Positions 1 to 7,977 of a stretch of 64,000 bases of DNA are shown in pieces (position 1 is the stretch's first letter; each line of letters starts with the position of its first letter). The DNA comes from Pseudomonadota bacterium. GTDB taxonomy: Bacteria > Pseudomonadota > Gammaproteobacteria > Burkholderiales > Rhodocyclaceae. Location of the stretch: contig JAFEDI010000068.1 of NCBI GenBank assembly GCA_018241725.1, positions 84,561-148,560 on the forward strand, read 5' to 3'. The notes under the pieces were generated by a model. The model saw only the letters and a list, made by a program, of their open reading frames with translations. It was not told the origin of the DNA and did not search any database. Made by a program: the position numbers and the translations under genes.

Positions 1-1
1 C

Positions 2-703
2 CAGGTCAAGCCCGAGAAGAACGACTCCTTCGAAATCGGCTTCAAGTCCGCGCTGCTCGACAAGACGCTGATCCTCAACGCCGACGTCTACGTCACCAAC
101 ATCCGCAACTACCAGCAGACCACGCGGGTGCTTGATGCCTACACGACCGCCCTGAAGTCCGACGGTACCGTCTACTACACCAACGCCACCGGCAACGTGC
201 CGAAGGTACAGTCCAAGGGCGTCGAGTTCGACGGCGTGTATGCAGGCATCAAGAACACCACGCTCCGCTTCTCCGGCGCCTACACGGATGCCCGTTACAA
301 GGACTTCACGAACTCGGCGCAGCCCAACGAGAACGGCTACGCCGGCGCAGCGCCCTACCAGGACGTCTCCGGCCAGACCCTGCCGGGCGCCTCGAAGTGG
401 ACCTTCAACGTCGGTGCCGATTACAACCGCCCGGTGTTTGGCGACAAGGTGTTCCACGCCAGCTTCAACACGGCCTACTACAGCCGCTTCAACTCCGACG
501 TTTCCCTGTCCAGCTATTCGTGGATTCCGGACTACAGCGTCACCGACCTGGCGGTGGGCATCGGCAAGGCCGACCGTTCTTACGACGTGAGCCTGCTGGT
601 GAAGAACGCCTTCAACGACAGCACCCCGCTGTCCGCCACCTGGAACAGCTACGTGCCCGCGGTGCCCCGCTGGGTCGGCGTGATGTTCACCGGCAAGCTG
701 TAA
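2..703 (+). CDS. TonB-dependent receptor, C-terminal part (5' end outside window)
   Basis: This reading frame is open from the left edge and encodes the last 233 residues of an outer-membrane beta-barrel. Alternating hydrophobic and polar strands rich in Tyr, Asn and Asp, phrases such as SFEIGFKSALLD and LVKNAFNDSTP, and the position of the barrel end are typical of the C-terminal barrel of TonB-dependent receptors for siderophores or other metal chelates. The final strand ends in FTGKL rather than in Phe or Trp. The plug domain and TonB box lie outside the window, so the substrate cannot be read. The PepSY membrane protein that follows is a common neighbour of iron receptors, which suggests iron chelate uptake (inference). 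Confidence 0.85.
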   Translation, partial: QVKPEKNDSFEIGFKSALLDKTLILNADVYVTNIRNYQQTTRVLDAYTTALKSDGTVYYTNATGNVPKVQSKGVEFDGVYAGIKNTTLRFSGAYTDARYKDFTNSAQPNENGYAGAAPYQDVSGQTLPGASKWTFNVGADYNRPVFGDKVFHASFNTAYYSRFNSDVSLSSYSWIPDYSVTDLAVGIGKADRSYDVSLLVKNAFNDSTPLSATWNSYVPAVPRWVGVMFTGKL

Positions 704-731
704 GCAGAAACCTCCTCGTCTCTCGAGATTT

Positions 732-758
732 CCCCCGGGGCCACCCGGGGGGCTTTTT
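732..758 (+). terminator. Rho-independent terminator after the TonB receptor
   Basis: An 8-bp GC stem (CCCCCGGG at 732-739 pairing with 744-751) with a four-base loop is followed by a T run at 754-758. It starts 28 bases after the receptor stop codon. Confidence 0.8.
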
Positions 759-773
759 CGCAACGAGTGCTTT

Positions 774-825
774 GAATTCAGCAGTGCCCTGCGCCGATTC
801 CAGCAGCCCTCCCACTGCTGAATTC
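774..825. repeat. Perfect 13-bp inverted repeat between receptor and PepSY gene
   Basis: GAATTCAGCAGTG at 774-786 is repeated exactly as its reverse complement at 813-825, separated by 26 bases. It lies after the receptor terminator and about 140 bases before the next gene, so it is not needed for termination of the receptor. It could be a cruciform or a regulator site controlling the PepSY gene. Function unknown. The rest of the 704-962 interval shows no gene. Confidence 0.6.
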
Positions 826-962
826 CAAGCCCTTGATAACAAAGACCCCTTCATCGAAAAGGGAATGGCATCAAGTTTGCCTATTCACCGGGATCGCCAC
901 TCCGGCGTCATTCCGGAACTCCGTTTCCGGCTCCTGTCGTCCGTCACAAGAAAGGCATCCCG

Positions 963-2543
963 GTGAAACGTCTCCTGTATCAGATCCACCGCTGGGCCGG
1001 CATCGGCCTGGCCCTGTTCATGTTCGTCTGGTTCCTGTCCGGCCTGGTCATCATGTACGCCGGCCCATCGGCGCTGGGCAAAGCCGAACAGCTGGCGCAC
1101 CGGGAGCGGCTCAACCCCGAATTCGGCTGGCTGAGCCTCGGCGAAGCATGGACACGCAGCGCCGCCGGACGTCCGCAAGGCAAGGCCGTCGTCACCGACG
1201 CCCGCCTGGTCCGCCAGGCCGGCCAGCCCCTGTGGCTGGTGGAAGACAGCCGCGGCGGCCGCTTCGCGCTATCCGCCACCGACGGCCGCGTGCACGAGAC
1301 CTCCGCCGACGAGGCCGCACAGATCGCCGCCCAGTGGCTGGCCGCCGACAGCGAACCCATCGCGGCCACCCCGACCTATCTGGACACCGGCATCCAGGAC
1401 AGCGCCGTGCGCAACCACGAAGCGCTGCGCCCCTTCCACCGCTTCGCCGTAGGCGACAGCGGGCGCGAGCTGCTGATCTCCGCACGCACCGGCGAAGTGG
1501 TGCGCGACTCCACCCGCTTCGAACGCGCGCTGTACTGGACCGGCAACTGGATCCACCTGCTGCGCCCCCTCGAAGCCGCCGGCCTCAGCGCCGATACCCG
1601 CCGCACGGTGCTGGCATGGCTCGGCTTCGTCGCCTTCGCCGCCTGCCTCACCGGCCTCATCATCGGCTGGCAGCGCTGGCGGCCGGGCTGGGGCGGCCGC
1701 CCCTCCTACAAGGAGGGCCGCACCCAGCCCTACCGGGAATTCTGGTCCAAGTACCACTTCTGGACCGGCCTGCTCGGCGGCAGCGCCGCGCTGCTGTGGG
1801 CCCTCAGCGGCTACCTGAGCAACAACCCGTTCCAGCTGTTCTCCGCCGCCGCCCCCAGCAAGGAGGAACTGGCCCGCTACCAGGGCGCCGAGCTGCCGGC
1901 CGCGATGCGCGACTGGCGCCCGTCGGCCTTCGTCACCGCCGACGAGAGCCGCCGCATCGTCGAACTGGCGTGGCGCCGTCTCGGCGACAAGGCCGTGCTG
2001 GTCGCCCAGGCCGCCGACGGCAGCCGCCAGCCGCACAACGTGGATGCCAGCGTGAGCCGCTTCGACGCTGCCGCGCTGGCCCAGGCCGCCGAGCGCCTGG
2101 CCCCCGGCACCAAGGTCGCCGCGCAGACCACCCTCGACACCTACGACAGCTACTACTACCCGCGCCACCACCAGGGCACCGTCGAGCGCCCGCTGCCGGT
2201 GGTGCGCATCGATCTGGACGACAAGGGCGCCACCCGGCTCTACATCGACCCTCAGGACGGCCGCCTGCTGCTGCGCCAGGACGACAGCCGCCGCGTCTAT
2301 CGCTGGCTGTACTCCGCGCTGCACCACTGGGACTTCGGCGTGCTCTACCAGCGCCCCCTGTGGGACGCCTGGATGCTCGTCTGGGTGCTGCTCGGCGTGG
2401 TGCTCGGCGCCAGCAGCGTGGTGATCGGCTGGAAACGCCTGCGCCGCACCTTCCAGACCGACAAACCGAAACCCAAGGCCAAGCCCGGCAAGCCTCAAGC
2501 CGCCGGCCAGCCACACCTGGCCACTGACAGCCCAGCGAGCTGA
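963..2543 (+). CDS. PepSY-associated membrane protein
   Basis: The product has 526 residues and starts at a GTG codon. Its opening KRLLYQIHRWAGIGLALFMF has the N-terminal helix and His typical of PepSY-associated TM proteins. Four hydrophobic segments are visible, near residues 10-33, 215-240, 265-290 and 465-492, with large periplasmic parts between them. Family members are encoded beside siderophore receptors and some act as inner-membrane ferric-siderophore reductases, with paired His residues binding haem (family knowledge). Several His residues near the membrane segments fit that picture, for example HLL near 188 and HHW near 455. Lying directly after a TonB receptor supports a role in iron uptake, but the reaction itself is not proven by sequence. 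The C-terminus ends in a Lys- and Pro-rich cytoplasmic tail. Confidence 0.75.
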   Translation: MKRLLYQIHRWAGIGLALFMFVWFLSGLVIMYAGPSALGKAEQLAHRERLNPEFGWLSLGEAWTRSAAGRPQGKAVVTDARLVRQAGQPLWLVEDSRGGRFALSATDGRVHETSADEAAQIAAQWLAADSEPIAATPTYLDTGIQDSAVRNHEALRPFHRFAVGDSGRELLISARTGEVVRDSTRFERALYWTGNWIHLLRPLEAAGLSADTRRTVLAWLGFVAFAACLTGLIIGWQRWRPGWGGRPSYKEGRTQPYREFWSKYHFWTGLLGGSAALLWALSGYLSNNPFQLFSAAAPSKEELARYQGAELPAAMRDWRPSAFVTADESRRIVELAWRRLGDKAVLVAQAADGSRQPHNVDASVSRFDAAALAQAAERLAPGTKVAAQTTLDTYDSYYYPRHHQGTVERPLPVVRIDLDDKGATRLYIDPQDGRLLLRQDDSRRVYRWLYSALHHWDFGVLYQRPLWDAWMLVWVLLGVVLGASSVVIGWKRLRRTFQTDKPKPKAKPGKPQAAGQPHLATDSPAS

Positions 2544-2580
2544 ACACCGTTTTTTACAACCGACCCAGGAAACACATCGC

Positions 2581-3267
2581 ATGAAGCGCACCCCCCTCAT
2601 CGCCGCCGCCCTCGTCCTCGCCGCCGGCGCCGCCATCGCCCAGCAGGCCGCCGAGGCGCCCAAGCTGCCCCTCGGCTTCTTCGTCACCAGCGTCGGTGTC
2701 GGCAAGGGTGCCGACCTGGGCGGCCTGGCCGGCGCCGATGCCCACTGCCAGAAACTGGCTGCCGCCGTCGGCGCCGGCAACCGGACCTGGCACGCCTACC
2801 TGAGCACCCAGGCCGCCGACGGCCATCCCGCCGTCAACGCCCGCGACCGCATCGGCAAGGGCCCGTGGGCCAACGCCAAGGGCGCCATCGTCGCCAACGA
2901 CGTGGCCCACCTGCACGGCGACACCGTCGAACTCGGCCAGCTCGGCAGCAACCTGCACCGCACCACCGCGCTGACCGAAAAGGGCGAGCCGATCAAGGGC
3001 GTCGGCGACACCCCCAACCAGCACGACATCCTCACCGGCTCCAAACCGGACGGCCGCGCTTACAGCGATGCTGCCGACCACACCTGCAAGAACTACACGA
3101 GCAGCGGCGAAGGCACGGTCCAGCTCGGCCACTCCGACCGTACCAACCGCGGCGCCACCGGCGGCAACGTGTCGTGGAACTCCACCCACGCCAGCCGCGG
3201 CTGCAGCCAGGACGCCCTGATCGCCACCGGCGGCGCTGGCTACTTCTACTGCTTCGCCACCAACTGA
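2581..3267 (+). CDS. Exported lectin-like protein of unknown function
   Basis: The product has 228 residues. Residues 1-21 form a clear signal peptide (hydrophobic Ala/Leu core, then AIA before QQAAE). The mature part opens with LPLGFFVTSVGVGKGADLGG and has the repeated Gly, Trp and Asn pattern (TWHAYLS, GPWANAKG, WNSTHAS) plus four Cys residues (AHCQ, HTCKN, RGCSQ, YFYCF) seen in small secreted domains with a C-type-lectin or endostatin-like fold. I recognise the architecture but not a named family. A usable ribosome site (AGGAAA) precedes the ATG, 37 bases after the PepSY gene, so the two are probably co-transcribed. It could bind a periplasmic ligand or a cell-wall component. Confidence 0.55.
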   Translation: MKRTPLIAAALVLAAGAAIAQQAAEAPKLPLGFFVTSVGVGKGADLGGLAGADAHCQKLAAAVGAGNRTWHAYLSTQAADGHPAVNARDRIGKGPWANAKGAIVANDVAHLHGDTVELGQLGSNLHRTTALTEKGEPIKGVGDTPNQHDILTGSKPDGRAYSDAADHTCKNYTSSGEGTVQLGHSDRTNRGATGGNVSWNSTHASRGCSQDALIATGGAGYFYCFATN

Positions 3268-3276
3268 TCCATCCCG

Positions 3277-3317
3277 CCCCGGCCTCGCCGGGGCTCCAGC
3301 GCGGGGCCAGGCCCCGC
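3277..3317 (+). other. Two tandem GC hairpins before the DsbD gene
   Basis: Hairpin one pairs CCCCGGC (3277-3283) with 3287-3293. Hairpin two pairs GCGGGGCC (3301-3308) with 3310-3317 around a single base. No T run follows, so a classical terminator is doubtful. The second hairpin occupies the place where a ribosome site for the gene starting at 3321 would lie. Confidence 0.5.
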
Positions 3318-3320
3318 CCG

Positions 3321-5510
3321 ATGACCGCCATGCGCCCCTTCCCGATCGCACGCTTCGCTTCCGGCCTCGCTGTACTGGCCCTGGGTCTTGTTGCCGACAC
3401 CGGCTTCGCCGCGTCGTCCCGCGCCAGCACGCCACAGGTCGAGGCCGAACTCGTCGCCTCCGCCACCGCCATCCGCCCCGGCGACGAGATCCAGCTCGGT
3501 GTGCGCCAGAAGATCATTCCCCACTGGCACACCTACTGGGTCAATCCCGGCGACTCCGGCCTCGCCACTCAGATCGCGTGGACGCTGCCCGACGGCGCCC
3601 GTGCCGGCGATATCCAGTGGCCGACGCCCGGCCGCTTCAAGCTCGGCCCGGTGGTCAACTACGGCTACGAGAACGAAGTCACCCTGCTCACCACTGTCAC
3701 GGCGCCGGCCGACCTGCAGGCCGGTGGACGCTTCCCGGTGAAGGCCACGGTGGACTGGCTGGTCTGCCAGGAAACCTGCATCCCGCAGCAGGTCGAGCTG
3801 GAACTGGCGCTCCCCGTCGTCGCGGCCGGCAGCGCCGTCGGTCCTGGCAGCCCGCTGATCGAACAGGCCCGCGCCAGCCTCCCCGTCGCCAGCCCGTGGC
3901 CCATCGACATCCGCGCGGGCAAGGACGCCCTCACGCTGCGCATCGCCGACGCGCGGCTGGCCGCCCGTTTCGCCGGCCAGGCACCCGGCGAACTGTGGTT
4001 TTACGCCGAGCAGTGGGGCAAGACCGCCCACGACGCGCCACAGCCGGTCACCATTGTCGGCGATGCCCTCGAAATCCATATCAAGCCCGGCGACGAGCCG
4101 CCCAAGGCCGGCGAGACCCTCGTCGGCGTGCTGAGCATCCGCGATGGCGACGGCAAGCTGCAGAGTTATCGCATTGCCGCGCCGGTGTCCGCGGCAGTGG
4201 GCGCCACCGCGACTGCGCCGCAAGCCACCGAAAGCGCCAACCTCGGCATCGGCATGGCCGTGCTGCTGGCCCTCGCTGGCGGGCTGGTCCTCAACCTGAT
4301 GCCCTGCGTCTTCCCGGTGCTATCCATCAAGGCCTTGTCCGTGCTGCGCCACGCCGGCCACGATCGCGCCCAGGTCCGCCTGCAGGGCCTCACCTATACC
4401 GCCGGTGTGCTGGCCAGCTTTGCCGCCCTCGGCGCCGTGCTGATCGCACTCAAGGCGGGCGGCGCCCAGGTCGGCTGGGGCTTCCAGTTCCAGTCGCCGC
4501 CCTTTGTACTGGCGGTGGCCTACCTGATGTTCGCGGTCGGTCTGAGCCTGTCCGGGGTGTTCACGCTGGGCGCGTCGGCGGCCGGCCTCGGCGCCTCACT
4601 GGCCGACAAACCGGGCTATGCTGGCAGCTTCTTCACCGGCGTGCTGGCCACGGTGGTCGCCACGCCGTGCACCGCCCCCTTCATGGGCGCCGCCCTCGGC
4701 TTCGCGCTGGGCCAGCCGGCGCCGGTGCTGCTGGCGGTGTTCCTCAGCCTCGGCCTGGGCCTCGCCCTGCCCTACCTGCTGCTGTGCTTCTGGCCTGCCC
4801 TGCAGCGCGCGCTGCCGCGCCCCGGCGTGTGGATGGAGCGGGTCAAGCAGGCGCTGGCCTTCCCGATGTACGGTGCCGCTGTATGGCTGGTGTGGGTACT
4901 GGCCCAGCAGGCTGGCCCCAACGCCATTGCCATCGCGCTGGGCGGCATGCTGGCCATCGCCTTCGCCGCCTGGCTCTACGACAGCAGCCGCCATGCCCAT
5001 GTTTTCGCCCGCCACGGCAGCACCGGCCTGGCTGTGCTGACGCTGCTCACGGCACTGCTCGGCGGCTACGCCGGCGTGCAGGCCAGCGTCGCCAACGCGG
5101 CCGCACCGGCCACGGCCGGCGCCGCCAAGCACGCTTTGGAGCCCTACAGCAAGACCCGCTTCGACGAACTGCGCGCCGCCGGCAAACCAGTATTTGTCAA
5201 TTTCACCGCTGCGTGGTGCATCACCTGCCTGGCCAACGAGAAGGTCGCCCTCAGCGATGCCGGCGTGACGGCCGCCTTCCGCCAGGCCGGCATCACCTAC
5301 CTGAAGGGCGACTGGACCAATCAGGACCCGCAGATCTCCGCCCACCTGGCGGAGTTCGGGCGCAGCGGCGTGCCGCTCTACCTGCTCTACCCGGCCGGCG
5401 GGGGCAACGCGCCGCAGGTGCTGCCCCAGCTGCTCACCCCCGCCACGGTCCTGTCCGCCATCGCCGCGGCCGGACCGGCCACCGCTTCCCCCAAACTCGC
5501 CAAGGAGTGA
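3321..5510 (+). CDS. dsbD: DsbD-family protein-disulfide reductase
   Basis: The product has 729 residues. Electrons from cytoplasmic thioredoxin are passed across the inner membrane to periplasmic thiols. Order of parts: signal peptide (about 1-33); an N-terminal periplasmic domain with two Cys (C149, C153) and the phrase PHWHTYWVNPGDSG typical of the DsbD/ScsB sensor domain; an eight-helix membrane core with its two redox Cys (C329 in LMPCVFP and C450 in ATPCTAP); and a C-terminal thioredoxin domain with WCITC (C633, C636). All three cysteine pairs are thus present. I chose ATG 3321, which gives a good signal peptide, although no clear Shine-Dalgarno precedes it; ATG 3330 is the alternative. 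The thioredoxin-fold gene starting 5 bases downstream is a likely redox partner. Confidence 0.9.
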   Translation: MTAMRPFPIARFASGLAVLALGLVADTGFAASSRASTPQVEAELVASATAIRPGDEIQLGVRQKIIPHWHTYWVNPGDSGLATQIAWTLPDGARAGDIQWPTPGRFKLGPVVNYGYENEVTLLTTVTAPADLQAGGRFPVKATVDWLVCQETCIPQQVELELALPVVAAGSAVGPGSPLIEQARASLPVASPWPIDIRAGKDALTLRIADARLAARFAGQAPGELWFYAEQWGKTAHDAPQPVTIVGDALEIHIKPGDEPPKAGETLVGVLSIRDGDGKLQSYRIAAPVSAAVGATATAPQATESANLGIGMAVLLALAGGLVLNLMPCVFPVLSIKALSVLRHAGHDRAQVRLQGLTYTAGVLASFAALGAVLIALKAGGAQVGWGFQFQSPPFVLAVAYLMFAVGLSLSGVFTLGASAAGLGASLADKPGYAGSFFTGVLATVVATPCTAPFMGAALGFALGQPAPVLLAVFLSLGLGLALPYLLLCFWPALQRALPRPGVWMERVKQALAFPMYGAAVWLVWVLAQQAGPNAIAIALGGMLAIAFAAWLYDSSRHAHVFARHGSTGLAVLTLLTALLGGYAGVQASVANAAAPATAGAAKHALEPYSKTRFDELRAAGKPVFVNFTAAWCITCLANEKVALSDAGVTAAFRQAGITYLKGDWTNQDPQISAHLAEFGRSGVPLYLLYPAGGGNAPQVLPQLLTPATVLSAIAAAGPATASPKLAKE

Positions 5511-5515
5511 TCACG

Positions 5516-6157
5516 ATGCCTTTCGCCTTCGCCCGCAGCCTTTCCCGCCGCAGCCTGTTCAAGCTCGCCGTCGCCACCTTGCCGCTGGCCGCTGTCGGCA
5601 GCGCCCACGCCAATGCCGAGATCGGCCAGCCGGCCCCGGCCTTCACCGCCCAGGGCGCCGACGGCAAGCCGATCAGCCTGGCTGCCTACAAGGGCAAGAC
5701 GGTGGTGCTCGAATGGACCAACCACGAGTGTCCCTTCGTCGTGAAGCACTACGAGAGCGGCAACATCCCGCAACTGCAGAAGGACGCCACCGCCAAGGGC
5801 GTGGTGTGGCTGCAGGTGATCTCCTCGGCTCCCGGCAAACAGGGTCACGTGGAAGGCACCTCGGCGATCAAGATCAACGGTTTCCGCAACGCGGCGCCGA
5901 GCGGCGTGGTGCTCGACCCGGACGGCAAGCTCGGCAAGCTCTACGGCGCCCAGACCACGCCGCACCTGTTCATCGTCGATCCGGCCGGCAAGCTGGTGTA
6001 CAAGGGCGGCATCGACAGCATCCCGTCTGCCCGCAAGGACGACATCGCCAAGGCCGACAACTACGTCAGGCTGGCCCTCGCCGACCTCGGCGCCGGCCGC
6101 CCGGTGGCCCACGCCAGCACCAAGCCCTACGGCTGCTCGGTGAAGTACGCGGACTGA
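5516..6157 (+). CDS. Exported thioredoxin-fold (AhpC/TSA-like) protein
   Basis: The product has 213 residues. The N-terminus carries SRRSLFK followed by a hydrophobic stretch and AHA, a twin-arginine-like signal peptide with cleavage near residue 31. The mature protein begins EIGQPAPAFTAQGADGK, as in thioredoxin-fold peroxiredoxins, and has a single Cys (C72 in NHECPFVVKHY) where CxxC would sit, then TPHLFIVDPAGKLVYKGGID, the cis-Pro half of the fold. A second Cys lies near the end (GCSVKY). It starts 5 bases after dsbD and is surely co-transcribed. A periplasmic one-Cys thiol peroxidase or a substrate of the DsbD protein is the likely role (inference). Confidence 0.8.
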   Translation: MPFAFARSLSRRSLFKLAVATLPLAAVGSAHANAEIGQPAPAFTAQGADGKPISLAAYKGKTVVLEWTNHECPFVVKHYESGNIPQLQKDATAKGVVWLQVISSAPGKQGHVEGTSAIKINGFRNAAPSGVVLDPDGKLGKLYGAQTTPHLFIVDPAGKLVYKGGIDSIPSARKDDIAKADNYVRLALADLGAGRPVAHASTKPYGCSVKYAD

Positions 6158-6174
6158 GCCGCATTCCAACGAAC

Positions 6175-6211
6175 GAGGGGCGGGCCGCCGACCTCACGGC
6201 GCCCGCCCCTC
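6175..6211. terminator. Hairpin downstream of the thioredoxin-fold gene
   Basis: GAGGGGCGGGC at 6175-6185 pairs exactly with 6201-6211, and flanking bases extend the stem. There is only a weak T-containing tail. It probably ends transcription of the dsbD operon and may also serve the convergent gene that ends at 6263. Confidence 0.55.
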
Positions 6212-6262
6212 TTCCGTTCAAGCTGTCATCCCACCCCGGCGGGCATCAGGCCATCGGGATGA

Positions 6263-6676
6263 TCAGTCGCCCCGCTCGCTGCGGCGTTCCAGGTCCTGCT
6301 CGAAGGCGGCGATGATGGCCTCTTCCCGCGTGTCGAACAGCGGCCCCGGCAAGCCGGCATAGCTGGCCAGCGTCGGCGCCTCGCTGTCTTCACTGGGGAA
6401 ATGGAACAGGAACTCCCCATCCGGCGTCGCATACACGCTGAACAGGCTGTTGGCATACACCACCGGCAGTTCCGCCGCCAGGCTGCCGACCTCCACGTCG
6501 TAGAGTTCGCAGGCCGCCTCCAGCGCAGCTTCGTAGCAGTCCTCGAAGGGACTGTCCTGGTAGGTGTCGTCATCGATCTCCACGCCGGCCGCTTCGTACA
6601 CATAGCCGCCCGCCTGGGGCACGTGCCAGATCGCGAAGTCGATATGCTGGAAAACCTTGCTCACCTGCTGGGCCAT
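6263..6676 (-). CDS. Hypothetical acidic protein
   Basis: The product has 137 residues and is strongly acidic, with many Glu and Asp residues, for example GVEIDDDTYQDSPFEDCYEAA. I see no signal peptide, membrane helix or known motif. The start is taken at MAQQVSKVFQHI because composition changes upstream of it. It stands alone between two convergent or unrelated units, about 100 bases from the flagellin terminator. I do not recognise the family. Confidence 0.6.
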   Translation of the reverse strand: MAQQVSKVFQHIDFAIWHVPQAGGYVYEAAGVEIDDDTYQDSPFEDCYEAALEAACELYDVEVGSLAAELPVVYANSLFSVYATPDGEFLFHFPSEDSEAPTLASYAGLPGPLFDTREEAIIAAFEQDLERRSERGD

Positions 6677-6770
6677 TTTTCGTCTCACTGATTGATGCGT
6701 ATTCGGGCCCGAACTATAGCAATGCCGGGCCGGCATGGCGCAGCGCGGCCGACTGACGAACATCACGCGC

Positions 6771-6804
6771 AAAAAACCCGATGGCGCGGGGAGCGGCATC
6801 GGGT
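6771..6804 (-). terminator. Rho-independent terminator of fliC
   Basis: Read on the minus strand, ACCCGATG (6804-6797) pairs with CATCGGGT (6783-6776) and is followed by a run of six T. It lies about 50 bases after the flagellin stop codon. Confidence 0.85.
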
Positions 6805-6854
6805 CGCACTTTGCCCCCGCCGGGCGGGGGCATCCGTCATCCTGTGGCGGATGA

Positions 6855-7715
6855 TTACTGCATCAGCGACATGACCATCTGGGACATGCTGTTGGACTGC
6901 TTCAGCATGGAGGTGCCGGCTTGCATCAGCATCTGCTTGGAGGTCATGTTGGCGGTTTCGGAAGCGTAATCCACGTCCATGATCCGGCCCTTGGCGGCAG
7001 CCGTGTTGGTGCTCATATTGGCCAGGTTGTTATAGACGTGGTCGAGGCGGTTGGCCGCGGCACCCAGGGCGGAACGCACGGTGCTGACGGCAGCAATGGC
7101 GGTTTCCAGCTTGGTGATCGTACCGTTTGCGCCTGCAACGCTGGTGATGTCGCTGCCGGGGGTGCCGGGGGTCGTGTAGGTTCCGGAAGCGGCACCCAGT
7201 GCGGTGTCCAGAGCGGTCATGTTGGTGGTCTGGTCGACGATCATCGTCTCACTGGCGCTGGCGCCGATCTGGAACGTCACCGAACCGGCGATGGTGCCGC
7301 CTTTCAGCAGCTTGGTACCGCCGAAAGTCGTGTTGTTCATGATGTTGGTCAGTTCGTCGCCCAGCGAATCGTATTCCGCCTGCATCGAAGTCTGGTCGGC
7401 CGAGGAAGAGGTTCCGTTGGCGGACTGGGTCGCCAGATCCTTCATGCGCTGCAGGATGTCGGTGACTTCCTTGAAGGAGCCTTCGGCGGTCTGCATCATC
7501 GAGATGCCGTTCTGCGCGTTGCGCTGGGCCACCGCCATGCCGCGGGTCTGGGAGTCCAGACGGGTGGCGATCTGCAGGCCGGCCGCATCGTCCATCGCGG
7601 AGTTTACGCGGAAGCCGGTGCCCAGACGGGCCATCGAGGTGGACAGATTCTTCTGGGTCGCAGCGAGAGAGTTCTGCGAGGTCAGGGAGGCGATGTTGGT
7701 ATTGAGGCTCAGCAT
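6855..7715 (-). CDS. fliC: Flagellin (lateral type)
   Basis: The filament subunit has 286 residues. The N-terminal D0/D1 region is classic (SLNTNIASLTSQNSL, then RLGTGFRVNSAMDDAAGLQIA), as is the C-terminal D1/D0 (RSALGAAANRLDHVYNNLAN, ending QMVMSLMQ). The surface-exposed middle is very short, as in lateral flagellins (LafA) of other Proteobacteria. The gene is monocistronic, with its own 5' leader and terminator, as expected for a late sigma28-controlled gene. In the Flag-2 and Laf gene order, lafA follows flgL and lafW, as here. Ribosome site TTAGGAG precedes the ATG. Confidence 0.95.
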   Translation of the reverse strand: MLSLNTNIASLTSQNSLAATQKNLSTSMARLGTGFRVNSAMDDAAGLQIATRLDSQTRGMAVAQRNAQNGISMMQTAEGSFKEVTDILQRMKDLATQSANGTSSSADQTSMQAEYDSLGDELTNIMNNTTFGGTKLLKGGTIAGSVTFQIGASASETMIVDQTTNMTALDTALGAASGTYTTPGTPGSDITSVAGANGTITKLETAIAAVSTVRSALGAAANRLDHVYNNLANMSTNTAAAKGRIMDVDYASETANMTSKQMLMQAGTSMLKQSNSMSQMVMSLMQ

Positions 7716-7775
7716 GGCAAGACTCCTAATCTAGGTTGTTCATTCAGGGCACCCGTTCCTGCGCCCTCACCAGTC

Positions 7776-7784
7776 AAAGGCGAC
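7776..7784 (-). repeat. Leader motif GTCGCCTTT upstream of fliC
   Basis: On the minus strand GTCGCCTTT lies 60 bases before the fliC start. The same 9-mer occurs in the leaders of flgK, fliD and the seven-codon ORF upstream of fliE. A weak sigma28-like pair (GAAATGAT, 12 bases, GCCGGGCA) lies just upstream at about 7785-7812. Confidence 0.45.
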
Positions 7785-7977
7785 TGCCCGGCGAAAATCC
7801 TTAAATCATTTCGAGAAAATTTCCCGACCGGGAGTAGTGAACCGTCATTCGCGCGGCCGGTCTGTCTGCCACCGGGCACAGCATGGAAAACGGACCGGAA
7901 ATGCGCGCCGTCCCCCGCGCATCGACGCTGGAACAGATCTAGGAAGAGCAGGACGCGGAGGGGCTGAAGCGGCGGGA

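Noticed and set aside
3578-6157. 859-codon frame running into the thioredoxin-fold gene
   Set aside because: The part before 5516 overlaps dsbD in another frame and is Arg/Pro-rich; only the part from ATG 5516 is a gene.
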